A stretch of 64,000 nucleotides of DNA from Phocoena phocoena (Eukaryota > Chordata > Mammalia > Artiodactyla > Phocoenidae). Shown in pieces: positions 38,941-49,560 of the stretch. Numbering within the stretch: the stretch's first letter is position 1; every line of letters starts with the position of its first letter. Below the pieces are notes generated by a model. The model ran no database searches. It had not been told where the DNA came from and saw only the letters and a list, made by a program, of their open reading frames with translations. Position numbers and translations under genes: made by a program. Where the stretch lies: the NCBI RefSeq assembly GCF_963924675.1, contig NC_089234.1, positions 26,341,668 through 26,405,667 on the forward strand. Direction: 5' to 3'.

Positions 38941-38944
38941 CTAT

Positions 38945-39425
38945 GTACACTGAGTTATTTGTAGTGAGGTGGATGGACCTACAGTCTATCATACAGAGTG
39001 AAGTAAGTCAGAAAGAGAAAAACAAATACCGTATGCTAACACATATACATGGAATCTAATTTAAAAAATGGTTCTGATGAACCTAGGGACAGGACAGGAA
39101 TAAAGACACAGACTTAGAGAACTGACTTGAGGACATGGGGAGGGGGAAGGGTAAAGTGGGACGAAGTGAGAGAGTAACACTGACATATATACACTACCAA
39201 ATGTAAAATAGCTAGCTAGTGGGAAGCAGCTGCATAGCACGGGGAGATCTGCTCAGTGCTTTGCAACCACCTAGAGGGGTGGGATACGGAGGGTGGGAGG
39301 GAGACACAAGAGGGAGGGGATATGGGGATATGCGTATGCATATAGCTGATTCACTTTGTTATACAGCAGAAACTAACACAACATTGTAAAGCAATTATAC
39401 CCCAATAAAGATGTTAAAAAAAATA
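38945..39425 (+). mobile_element. 5'-truncated young L1 3' end
   Basis: C-terminal ORF2 codons and the 3' UTR of the same L1 type as the full-length copies ('gagttatttgtagtgaggtggatgg' ... 'ccccaataaagatgttaaaa'). Ends in a short A tail. Confidence 0.9.
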
Positions 39426-39428
39426 ACC

Positions 39429-39730
39429 ATCTTATGAATGGATAAAGAAGATGTGGCATATATATAAAATGGCATATTACTCAGCCATAAAAAGGAATGA
39501 AATCGAGTTATTTGTAGTGAGGTGGATGGAGCCAGAGTCTGTTATACAGAGTGAGATCAACTCGATGCTTTGTTATGACCTAGAGGGGTGGGATAGGGAG
39601 GGTGGGAGGGAGACGTAAGTGGGAGGGAACATGGAGATATATGTATACATATAGCTGATTCACTTTGTTGTACAGCAGAAACTAACATAACATTGTAAAC
39701 CAATTACACTCCAATAAAGATGTGAAAGAA
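39429..39730 (+). mobile_element. Second L1 3' end with internal deletion
   Basis: Flanked by the direct repeat AAATAACCATCTTA (39421-39434 and about 39739-39752). Compared with its neighbour it lacks about 200 bases between 'cagagtga' and 'tgctttg', then continues to the A-rich end. The deletion was present at insertion or arose later. Confidence 0.88.
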
Positions 39731-39749
39731 AAACAAAGAAATAACCATC

Positions 39750-40115
39750 TTAAATGTGTAGGCACCCAATAACATAGCTTCAAAATACATGAAGAAAAAG
39801 CTAACAGAACATAAAGGAAAAATAGACAAGTCCACCATCATAGTTGTTTCAATTTTCCTCTCTCAGTAATTGAACAAATAGAAAAATCAACAAAGATGTA
39901 GAAGATTTGAGCAACACTATCAATCAATTTGCCCTAGCTGACATTTATAGAACATTCCACCAGCAACAGCAAAATACATATTCTTTTCAAAAGCATGTGG
40001 AAGAGTCACCAAGAGAGACCATTTGCTGGGCCATGAAACAATCTCTATAAAGAAGGATTGAAAAATCAATATCAGGTCAACTATAGACCTAAACAAGGCA
40101 AACAAATAATAAAGC
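39750..40115 (+). mobile_element. Old L1 endonuclease-region fragment
   Basis: 'ggcacccaataacatagc', 'gacatttatagaacattccacc' and 'ttcaaaagcatgtgg' are L1 ORF2 endonuclease text on +. Confidence 0.65.
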
Positions 40116-40272
40116 CTTTAGAATATAATATAGAATATCTTTATTATCTCGGGATAAGGAAAATTTTATTAACACACGAAAGTACTGATTTTGAAAGGAA
40201 ATATTAATAAATGTTATATGAGTCAGAAATCCAATAGGAAACAGATGACACACTCAAATTAAAATGGTCTGA

Positions 40273-40491
40273 GGGCTTCCCTGGTGGCACAGTGGTTGGG
40301 AGTCCGCCTGCCGATGCAGGGGACACGGGTTCGTGCCCCGGTCCGGGAAGATCCCACATGCCGCGGAGCGGCTGGGCCCGTGAGCCATGGCCACTGAGCC
40401 TGCGCGTCCGGATCCTGTGCTCTGCAGCGGGAGAGGCCACAGCAGTGAGAGGCCCGCATACCGCAAAAAAAAAAAAAAAAAAAAAAAAAAA
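40273..40491 (+). repeat. CHR-2-type SINE (first of tandem pair)
   Basis: Full length, with a tail of about 28 A. Target duplication of the 'ggtctgag' type: AAATGGTCTGAG before, AATTGGTCTGAG after. Confidence 0.96.
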
Positions 40492-40502
40492 TTGGTCTGA
40501 GA

Positions 40503-40811
40503 GGGACTTCCCTGGTGGCACAGTGGTTAGAGAGTCTGCCTGCCAGTGCAGGGGACACGGGTTCGATCCCTGGCCCAGGAGGATCCCACATGCTGTGGAG
40601 CAACTAAACCGGTGCACCACAGCTGCTGAGGCCCGTGCGCCTGGAGCCAGTGCTCCGCAACGGGAGAAGCCACTGCAATGAGAGGCCGGCGCACCACAAC
40701 GCATAGTGGCCCCCGCTCGCCGCAACTTGAGGGGGCCCGCGCACTGCAACAAAGACCCAACACAGCCAAAAATAAATAAATAGATTTATTAAAAAATAAA
40801 ATAAAATAAAG
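40503..40811 (+). repeat. CHR-type long SINE (second of tandem pair)
   Basis: Inserted into the downstream target copy of the first SINE. 'ggtctga' reappears after its tail (about 40813). Confidence 0.95.
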
Positions 40812-40915
40812 TGGTCTGAAACAATCTATAAGGATGTTACCATCACTTGGGCAAAAGCAATGAGAGTAAGGAGCGGGTTCAGAATCCCCAAGGGAAAGTT
40901 TATATAGGTGACTGT

Positions 40916-41041
40916 TTTTTTTTTTTTTTGGCCGTGCTGCATGGCATGTGGGAACTTACCCCAACCAGGGATTGAACCTGTGCTCCCTGCAGTGGGAGCA
41001 CGGAGTCTTACCACTAACCACTGGACTGCCAGGGAAGTCCC
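40916..41041 (-). repeat. CHR-type SINE, short form
   Basis: 'ggccgtgctgcatggcatgtg' and 'ccaaccagggattgaacctg' seen on +; head at 41041; T-rich tail at 40916-40929. Confidence 0.92.
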
Positions 41042-41394
41042 GAGGAGACTGTCTTGAGAGGAGCAGTGACTTTTGATTTGAGAACACAGCAGTTTGGGGC
41101 TAGGAAAAATAAATACCTACTCTCGTTCTCCACCTTCTTCTGATTTCCTGCAGGGGCACCCCATTGGACAAAACCAATCAGGAGCCAAAAAGCAGAGAGC
41201 CCAATGATGCAATTCCTAGAGGTCAACCTCCCTAGGCAAAGAGCCAGTGGAGAAAGGTGGATAGTGTATATGGAGAGACAAACGCAAGATAGCTGGCATA
41301 TCTGACTAAATAAAAAGTAAGCCCTCTTTCATCAAAAAAAAAAAAAGAAAGAAAGAAAGAAAAAAAAAAAAGATACAATAAAGAAAGTAAGGCA
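41042..41394. other. Unassigned DNA with A/GA-rich run
   Basis: 41333-41373 is an A-rich run with GAAA units. Otherwise nothing is recognised. Confidence 0.4.
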
Positions 41395-41960
41395 AGACAG
41401 AACTGAAGAAAATATCTATACAGCATAAAACCAACAAAGGAACTGCATCCAAAATATATAAAAAACTCCCACAAATCAATAAGAGAAAAGCAGAAAACCC
41501 AACAGAAAAATGGATGGACGACTTAAGTAGACACCTTCAGAAAAGGAACTCCAAACAGTCACTAAATATATGAAAAGGTGTTCAACCTCATTAGTAGTCA
41601 GGGAAATTCAAATTAAAACCACAATAAGATATCATCCCACACCCAGAAGACTGGAGAAAATTTTGGTTTGACGTGACTTACCTAGTGCTGGAGAGACTAT
41701 GGAACAAAAGGAACTCTCTTGAGCTGCTGATGGGAATGTAAATTAGTAAATACCTTTGGAAAATTGGCATTACATGGAAGATTGAAGATGCACTTACCCT
41801 ATGGCCAGCACTTTCCCTTCTAGGTTTAAATTCAGGGAACTCTTGCACATGTACACCAATAGATACAAGAGTGTTCACAGCAGCATCACAACTTGAATGC
41901 CTGTTAATAAGTGAATTAGTAAAGAAATGGAAGTATACAGTGAACTACAACACATCAGAG
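41395..41960 (+). mobile_element. Old L1 ORF2 C-terminal fragment
   Basis: + strand text 'aactgcatccaaaatatataaaaaactccc', 'gaaattcaaattaaaaccac' and 'gctgatgggaatgtaaatt' from an old L1. Confidence 0.75.
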
Positions 41961-42038
41961 AAATAAGCAAGTCATAGGAGAATAGATACAGTGTGGTACA
42001 ATTTATATAAAGTTTAAAAACAAGACTATATATTCCTT

Positions 42039-42042
<4 letters not shown>

Positions 42043-42072
<30 letters not shown>
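42043..42072. repeat. (TA)n microsatellite
   Basis: About 15 TA units. Confidence 0.95.
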
Positions 42073-42080
<8 letters not shown>

Positions 42081-42479
42081 CCCCTCTGTGCCAGGCATTA
42101 ACCCTTTATTTGTTGGATTATGGAACAGTTCAAGGGAGGTGGTGTGTGTGTCTTAGAAAGAGGTCAAGGATTTGGAAATGAGAGGAGATATTCAGAGGGT
42201 ACAGGCCAGCAACTATTTCCCAACCAGTATTAATATATTTCAATATTTTAACAATTGGTACTTATTAATGTTAATACTGGCTTAACAGTCAGCCTTAACA
42301 TACATACACAGAGGGAATTTAACTGTGCTGGCAACATTCTGCTTATTAGGCTGAGAGACGGGTATGCAATTTTTCAATAAATTATTCTTTATACCTTTTC
42401 ACTTTTCTTAAATATTAACGAATACATTTTAATTTCACTTAAAATATATGTCACAGTTTACAGTAGTAAAAATAAGACG
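42073..42479. other. Unassigned AT-rich DNA
   Basis: No recognised element. Confidence 0.3.
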
Positions 42480-42582
42480 CTTTGCACAGCTTGCGGGATC
42501 TCATTTCCCCGACCAGGGACTGAACCTGGGCCATGGCAGTGAAAACCCAGAATTCTAACCACTAGGCAACTAGGGAACTCCC
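42480..42582 (-). repeat. CHR-type SINE, short form
   Basis: Diverged copy; head at 42582; flanks 'aagac(g/a)c'. Confidence 0.82.
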
Positions 42583-42874
42583 AAGACACAGTTTAAAATT
42601 TAAGAATGTTATTAATTGCATCATGTTAGTGAGGAGTTATGTGCTTTGTACTTGTTCATCAAGTTGAGATATAGCTTAAAAACAGAATTTGAGTTCCAGT
42701 TTAAGTTAGGTTCTTTTTTAAGCACTTTATTTCTTCCTAATCACAAGAATTCTAACTCACAAGAATAAGGCATCTGGAAAGACAGCAAGTGTTGAGTGGC
42801 TGTCAGATGATTCTCTCTGGTTAAATTAGGCTCAGAAATTATAGACTAATTTATCAACGATGAAAGACTACTTT

Positions 42875-43232
42875 GGGACTTCCCTAGTGGCGCAGTGGTT
42901 AAGAAACCTCCTGCCAATGAAGGAGACACGGGTTCAAGCCCTGGTCTGGGAAGATCCCACATGCTGTGGAGCAACTAAGCCCATGCGCCATAACTACTGA
43001 GCCTATGCTCCAGAGTCTGCGAGCCACAACTACTGAGCCCGTGTGCCACAACTACGGAAGCCGGCACACCTAGAGCCCATGCTCCGCAACGAGAAGCCTC
43101 TGCAATGAGAAGTCTGCACACCGCAATGAAGAGCAGCCTTCGCTTGCCGCAACTAGAGAAAGCCAGTGCACAGCAACGAAGACCCAACACAGCCAAAGAT
43201 AAATAAATAAATAAAATTTTTTTTTTAAAAAA
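42875..43232 (+). repeat. CHR-type SINE, long form
   Basis: Perfect target duplication GAAAGACTACTTT. The internal 'actactgagcc' units are repeated. Confidence 0.96.
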
Positions 43233-43536
43233 GGAAAGACTACTTTGAGTTCCTTAGTATGTTGATGAGCATATCCTAAATTCTAAGGTTGAATATTTCA
43301 GTTTGGGAGATGAAAAACGAATAATTGGAAGAGTGTTTTTTTATGTTCTGGTACAGCATTTGACTATAGTTTTTAAATCCCCAAAAAAGAAAAGGCCATC
43401 AATTTCTTATCCTTGAGTGAAGCAAATCATCAAGTGCTAGGAAAGTGTCAATCTCGTGGCAATAGAGACCTACTCACCAATTTGATCTTCTTAAGCATCT
43501 TGACATATTAGCCAGTACTTTTATAGTCCCAATATT
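43233..43536. other. Unassigned DNA
   Basis: About 300 bases with no recognised element. Confidence 0.3.
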
Positions 43537-43747
43537 TATTTATTTTATTTTTTTTGCGATACGCGGGTCTCTCACCGTTGTGGCCTCTCCCGTTGCGAAG
43601 CACAGACTCCAGGCGTGCAGGCTCAGCGGCCACGGCTCACGGGTCCAGCTGCTCTGAGGCATGTGGGATCCTCCCGGACCGGGGCACGAACCCGTGTCCC
43701 CTACATTGGCAGGCGGACTCTCAACCACTGTGCCACGAGGGAAGCCC
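43537..43747 (-). repeat. CHR-2-type SINE
   Basis: Long form on -; head at 43747; target duplication of the type CCCAA(T/C)ATTT. Confidence 0.94.
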
Positions 43748-43749
43748 CC

Positions 43750-44610
43750 AACATTTTTTAAAATTGAAGAATAGTTGATTTACAATGCTGGGTTTAATTT
43801 ATGCTGTACCGCAGGCTGACTCAGTTATATTTATTCTTTTTCATTCTGGTTTATCACAGGCTATTGAATATAGTTCCCTGTGCTATACAGTACAAAGTTG
43901 TTGTTTATCCATCATGTATATACTAGTTTGCATCTGCTAATCCCAAGCTCCCAATCCTTCCCTCCCCTACCCGCTCTCCCCCTTGGCAACAAGTCTGTTC
44001 TCTATGTCTGTGAGTCTGTTTCTGTTTCATAGATATGTTCATGTTGTGTTTTAGATTCCACATATAAGCGATATCATATGGTATTTTTCTTTCTGACTTA
44101 CTTCGCCTAGTATGATCATCTCTAGGTCCACCCATGTTGCTGAAAATAGCATTGTTTCATCCTTCTATATGGCTGAGTAGTATTCCACTGTATATATACA
44201 CATCTTTATCCATTCATCTATTAATGGACACTTAGGTTGCTTCCATGTCTTGGCTATTGTAAATAGTGCTATGAACACTGGGGTACATTGTATCTTTTTT
44301 TTTTTTTTTTTTTGCCACATGCACACAGCATGTGGGATCTTAGTTCCCCGACCAGGGATTGAACCTGCGTCCCCTGCAACGGAAGCATGGAGTCTTAACC
44401 ACTGCACCCCCAGGGAAGTCCTGTTTTTGAATTAGAATTTTCTCTGCATATATGCCCAGGAATGGGATTGCTGGATCACATGGTAACTCTATTTTTAGTT
44501 TTTTAAGGAACCTCCCTACTGTTTTCCATAGTGGTTGTACCAATTTACATTCCCACCAATAGTGTATGAGGGTTCCATTTTCTCCATACCCTCTACAGCA
44601 TTTATTATTT
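43750..44610 (-). mobile_element. L1 3' end, split by a SINE
   Basis: L1 3' UTR and ORF2 C-terminus in - orientation ('tgacttacttcgcctagtatgatc', 'tcattcccaccaatagtg'-type text). Interrupted at 44295-44421. Confidence 0.88.
44295..44421 (-). repeat. CHR-type SINE, short form, inside L1
   Basis: Long poly(T) on + (44295-44313), then 'gccacatgcacacagcatgtggg'; head at 44421. Confidence 0.92.
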
Positions 44611-45011
44611 GTATGAGAGTCACTTAATGCCTTACTCTTCCTCACTGCTCCCCTACCTCCACCCCACCAACCAAGTTCTAGTTTTTTTCCTAAATATTTC
44701 TCAAATCTATCCAACTCTCTCCATCTTCTCTATCTTGGCACCACTTTAATTCAGGTCACCAAAATGATCTCTCTCCTGGCCTACTGTAGTAGCCTAACTG
44801 TTCTCAAAATATCCGCTCCAAATCCCTTCAGTCTATTCTCATGCTAACCACATTTGGCTTTTCAGCATGCAAATCTGTCACCAGCCTTTAACACATTCGG
44901 TGATACTGATGGAATATTTAATGTTAGTTGATTACTGTCTGTATTGGTAATTCTTTTATATATTTGAAATTTTCCCTAATAAAAAAAAATGATACCCACA
45001 CATACACTCAC

Positions 45012-45612
45012 TGTTATGGACTGAATGTGTTCCTCTGCCCCCCAGAATTTATATGTTGAAGCCCTAACTCCCAACATGATGGTAACAGTAAGCAGGGCCT
45101 TTGGGAGGTAATTAGGTTTAGATGAGGTAATGAGGGTACAGCCCCAAGATAGGATTAGTGTCCTTGTAAAAAAGAGACCAGAGGGGGGCTTCCCTGGTGG
45201 CGCAGTGGTTGAGAGTCCGCCTGCCAATGCAGGGGACACGGGTTCGTGCCCCGGTCCAGGAAGATCCCACATGCCGCGGAACGGCTGGGTCCATGAGCCG
45301 TGGCCGCTGAGCCTGCGCGTCCGGAGCCTGTGCTCCACAACGGGAGAAGCCACAACAGTAAGAGGCCCGCGTACCGCCAAAAAAAAAAAAAAAAAAAAGA
45401 GACCAGAGAGCTTACTCTGTCTCTCCCTGCCATGTGATGACATAGCAAGAAGCCTTCTGAAAGCCAAGAAGAGAGTTCTCACCAGGAACCAAACAGGCCT
45501 GCATCTTGATCTTGGACTTCCCAGTCTCAAGAACTATGAGAAACACATTTCTGTTGTTTAAGGCACCCAGGCTATGGTATTTTGCTATGGTAGCCCCAGA
45601 TGACTAAGACAC
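45012..45612 (+). mobile_element. MaLR/MLT1-like LTR
   Basis: Opens TGTTATGGACTGAATGTG. Further phrases are 'gggaggtaattaggtttagatgagg' and 'ctgttgtttaaggcacccagg'. It ends near ...gatgactaagaca. This matches the common mammalian MaLR LTR layout. Interrupted by a SINE. No internal region. Confidence 0.7.
45186..45398 (+). repeat. CHR-2-type SINE inside the MaLR-like LTR
   Basis: Full length with A18-type tail. Target duplication AAGAGACCAGAG. Confidence 0.96.
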
Positions 45613-45854
45613 GCACACACTCTTCAACAGCTTCCCATTGCCTTCAGAATAAAACACGCCTTACAAGGCTCTATATGCCCCGGTCCCTGCCTCCCTCTCA
45701 AGCCTCACCTTATACTGCTCTCCTCCTTCCTCTGCCTTTCAGCTGCATAGACCCCTTCTGGGGTCTCCATCATGTTCCCTCTCACCAAAAGGCCTTTGCA
45801 CATGCTGTGTCTTCTCACTGAAAAAAACACACAGCCCTGCTCATCTTGCACCAC

Positions 45855-46269
45855 TGAGACAGGCTGGGACCTGGGACCCTTTACTGGAATGCTTGCACCT
45901 AGACAAGCAACAGAATACCGAGAAACTATAAGGGACTATGAACAATAAGATACTAAAAGACGACAAACCAACTGCCACTTCTGAGGAGCCAGGAGCAAAA
46001 GCAGGGTACTCTGCATGATCCCAGCACCGCCAAGCGGGTGGGCAGACCACCTAAGCCACTCCTTCAGCCTAACCCACCCATCCGCCCCCACCCTCACACC
46101 GCTTAAGGAACAAGCCCACCCTCCTCGGAGAGCGAGCAAGGGAACCCGTTACTTGTTTTCCCTCCTTTGTGCTACAGCGTGAGTCCCAATAAAGCCTTGC
46201 CTGAATACCTCGTATGGTCTCTTATCAACTTCTATTGATTAAAGAGTCCAAGGACCCAAGTCAGTAACA
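45855..46269 (+). mobile_element. Solo LTR, gammaretrovirus-like (ERV1 type)
   Basis: Begins TGAGACAGG and ends near GTAACA, with CCAATAAAGCCTTGCC at about 46187-46203, the typical U3/R poly(A) segment of ERV1-type LTRs. No internal genes adjoin. It interrupts the L2 between 45850 and 46290. The exact ends are not proven; I see no clear short target duplication. Confidence 0.65.
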
Positions 46270-46455
46270 TCAACACCTTCACCTAATTAACTCTCACCTT
46301 CAAGTCTGGGCTGAAACATCACTTCCTCAGTGAAGACATCTATTACCATAGTGACCCTATGTCCTGACTTGCCTGGGAAAGTCTCAATCCACACCTGTTC
46401 CTCTCAGCCTAATTATCAATCTCTCTCCCTTCATTCTCAAAAACATCCCAGTTTA

Positions 46456-46660
46456 GGGACTTCCCTGGCTGTCCAGTGGTTAAGACTTTGCCTTCCAATG
46501 CAGGGGGTGCAGGTTCGATCCCTGATCAGGGAGCTAAGATCCCACATGCCTCGAGGCCATAAAACCAAAACATAGAACAGAAGCAATATTGTAACAAACT
46601 CAGTAAAGACTTTAAAAATGGTCCACATCAAAAAAAAAAAAATCTTTAAAAAAAAAAAAG
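46456..46660 (+). repeat. CHR-type SINE inside L2
   Basis: Perfect target duplication CATCCCAGTTTA. The tail contains 'aatctttaaa' between two A runs. Confidence 0.95.
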
Positions 46661-46960
46661 CATCCCAGTTTAGATGATAAATTACATGGCTACCCAGTCC
46701 GTGAGGAAGTCTCACCACTATGTGGGCTATTTTCCCCTGTCACATGTGCTCACAGCTCTTTGTACCTTGCCCTTATTGTACTGAAGTTTATATTTATACA
46801 TTTATTTGTGTGGATTAATATCTTTGCCCCTCATTAGACTGGGTAAACTTTGGTTGCTGGGACTGTGTCTGGTTTTTTGTTCATTCATGATTTTGTTAAC
46901 ATCTCTCACAAATTATGTGCCTGGTATATAGTAAGCACTCATATTTACTGAATGGATGAA

Positions 46961-48280
46961 TCTCTGTGTCTGATAGGCTAATTTATTGAAATACTCTGTA
47001 CCCTACCTACCCTCCAATATACTTAGAAGATGGAAGCCTGGCATATGTTCTCCTCAATCCTGCTGTGAGAGGAGGGGAGACAGAGGAGAGAGCACCAGGG
47101 CCTCTGAGCTCCCAGGCATAGGAAGGACACAGGTCTGCAGTTTCCATAAGCAGTGGGACCTGTGGCTGGCCCCCCTTATGGGAGCTCCAGTGCCCTGTTG
47201 GACCTGAGGGGAAAGATGGGAGTTCCACATGAACATCAGGGTTCCTCTATGAGCCATGTTGCCTGTTGCTGGTTTTCAGGTAACAGATGACCTCTCATAG
47301 ATGATAGACTCTCCTCTCCACTCTCCAGAACCAAGGGTCCTCAAACGAGAACCTATGTCTTATTCATCTCTGTATCCAAAGGCTCATAGCAGGTGCTCCG
47401 AATTTGTTGAATGTTAAGTGGGGTAACACAATGCCAAGCTTCAACTAGAGTCCAGCTCCCTGCAGTGTGCAAGGGCCCCACCTACTGGCCTCTTCAGTAA
47501 TTGCAGACAGCTTAAGCCAGCTTTGCATGAGGCAGGGGATGAGAACTCAGTTGTCAGTAGGGGCTTTGCTTTCCCTGCAGCTGTATTTAGTGCCAGGAGC
47601 ACTGCATTAGACTAGCAATCCCCTAACACACTCAGGAGAACAAAATAAAGTATAAACTCCTCACTTGGGTACAAAAGGCCATTGCTACTGAATCCTCAGA
47701 CAGTATTATCCTGCCCCTACTTACCACACATCCTCCACCTGATCCATCCTAAAGGCTCTCTTCTCCCACTGGGAACATTTCCTCTTCCTTTCATGGTATG
47801 TGCCTTCTTCCCCCCTGGCAGCTGCTACTCTCCTCAGAATCCTGGGCCAAGGTCAGTCTTTTGTTGCTGTCCCCTTGGGGGTGCTACTCTGGCCCTTGGT
47901 GACATGACTCAGCATGGTGTACAGAACTGTTCCCATCTCTGACTTCCCCTTTTAGACACTGAGCTCTCAGGGAGTTCTATGGCTGGTACATAGAAGGCAT
48001 TCAAACACTCTTAGTATTTCAGAGCCCCCAAATACTAAGGTTGAGACACCATGATCTAGTTAATATCCACCTAACAGGGTTGGGTGGTAGTGAGGATATA
48101 ACCTGTGAAACATAAAGCCACAAAAGGATATTGGAAAGTCTCCTGCTTTGTGTCCATATGAGGTACACTGCAGATGGGCATGAGCCATCATGTGTGTGAT
48201 TCACTTAACGTGTGGATTTCAGCAACACTGCCAGAACCCATCAGCATAGGTAGGAATTCAGGTCCCTGAAACTAAACAAT
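46961..48280. other. Intergenic DNA with L2-like remnants
   Basis: L2-like ends at about 47310-47430 ('catagcaggtgctccgaatttgttgaatg') and 47640-48005. The remainder, including 46970-47300, is unassigned. Confidence 0.4.
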
Positions 48281-48284
48281 GAAA

Positions 48285-48575
48285 TGGATAAATTAAATGT
48301 GGTATATACATACAATGGAATATCACACAGCCCTGAAAAAGGAGATCCTGCCACATGTTACAACATGAGTAAACCTTGAGGGCATTATGCTAAGTGAAAT
48401 AAGCCAGTCACAGAAGGACAAATGCAGTCTGATTCCACTCATATGAAATATCAAAAGTAGTCAAAATCATAGCAATCTGTTGCACAACAATGTCAGTACT
48501 AACACTAATGAACTATACACTTAAAAGTGGTTAAGATGGCAACTTTAATGTGTTTTTTCACCACAATTTTAAAAA
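48285..48575 (+). mobile_element. Old L1 3' end
   Basis: 'tacatacaatggaatatcac', 'catgagtaaaccttgagggcattatgctaagtg' and 'tgattccactcatatgaaat' follow the old L1M 3' trailer on +. Confidence 0.75.
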
Positions 48576-48589
48576 ACTGAGCATTTTCA

Positions 48590-49110
48590 TTTACCCAAGT
48601 GGCAAAGATAAACTTGTTTAAGTGTTGGCAAGAGGGCAAGCAAAGAGGTACTTTCATAAAGTGTTGTTGGAACTACAAGTTGGTACAATGGTTTTGGAGA
48701 GCAATGATGAACAAACGTTAAATGTACACATCCTCTGACCCAACAATCACTCTTAGACTATTTCCTATAAAAATACCCACACAAATACTCAGTCTCACAT
48801 ATAAAATATCCACTATGGCACTATTTATAATAACAAAACACTTAAACAACCTGAACAGCTACCAATAAGGTACTACTTAAAATAATTTATGCTACTTCCA
48901 TACAATGGGGTCATTAAAAATGAGCTCCAAAGTTATGAAACCCTGCATATAGCAAGCTACTCCATATGTGTGAGGAGAAAGGGGAGAGGATGCATGTAGT
49001 AGTACACACAGTGAAACTCTCTGGAAAGAGACAAAAGAATCAAGTCCCAGAAAATGGGGATAAAACGGAAATTTAATTTTTACTTTATACTATTAGATTT
49101 AACAAGTACA
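48590..49110 (+). mobile_element. Old L1/HAL1 fragment
   Basis: 'caatggttttggagagcaatg', 'ctgacccaacaatcactcttag' and 'atccactatggcactatttataa' resemble the C-terminal end of old L1 ORF2. Confidence 0.6.
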
Positions 49111-49179
49111 TTTGAAAATGAAAGCATAAGGGGAGGAAAGAAAAATTACCAACTCATTTCTTTTCAAATGCTCTTAGAT

Positions 49180-49560
49180 TAGTGGTTTTCAGCTCTGGTT
49201 GCTCTTTAGAATCACCTAGGAGCTTTAAAAAATCTTAACTCCCAGAATCCACCAGAGAGCACCAGGATCTGACTCAACCGACCAGCAGATGGGTCCCTGG
49301 GTACCAGTGTTTTTAAAAGATCCCCAGATAATTCTAATTTTCAGCCAGTGTTGTGAAATCACTGATTTAGGCCAGGGTTTTGCAAACTGTAAAACGCCAG
49401 ATAGTAAACATTATATCCTTTGTGGTCACATAAAGTCTGTCACTTTTTTTTTTAAAACCCTTTAAAAAATGTAAAACCATTCTTAGCTCCTAAGCAACAC
49501 AAAAACAAGCCATGGACGGGATCTGGCCCATGGGCCATTTTGCCAATCCCCAAGTTAGAC
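49180..49560. repeat. hAT/MER-type DNA transposon remnants
   Basis: 49190-49370 resembles MER5 ('agaatcacctaggagcttt', 'agatccccagataattc'). 49375-49560 carries 'gcaaactgtaaaacgccagatagtaaac', another common mammalian MER-type phrase. Confidence 0.5.

Larger units (their letters stand above)
44650..46960 (+). mobile_element. L2 LINE, broken into pieces by later insertions
   Basis: L2 text in one order and orientation: 44660-44900 ('ctcctggcctactgtagtagcc'), 45615-45850 ('aacagcttcccattgccttcag', 'ggcctttgcacatgctgtg'), 46290-46455 and 46661-46960 (ending 'tgcctggtatatagtaagcactcat'). It is the oldest layer of this stack. Gaps are filled by an MLT-like LTR, an ERV LTR and SINEs. Confidence 0.7.

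Noticed and set aside
40204..40752. Open frames of 100-180 codons in CHR-2 SINEs (also near 19409-19915, 28306-28671 and 44976-45530)
   Set aside because: The same peptide pieces (PLPPRSTGSGRAGS, SHMPRSGWAREPWP) recur wherever a CHR-2 SINE lies, so they are the SINE body read in open frames, not proteins.
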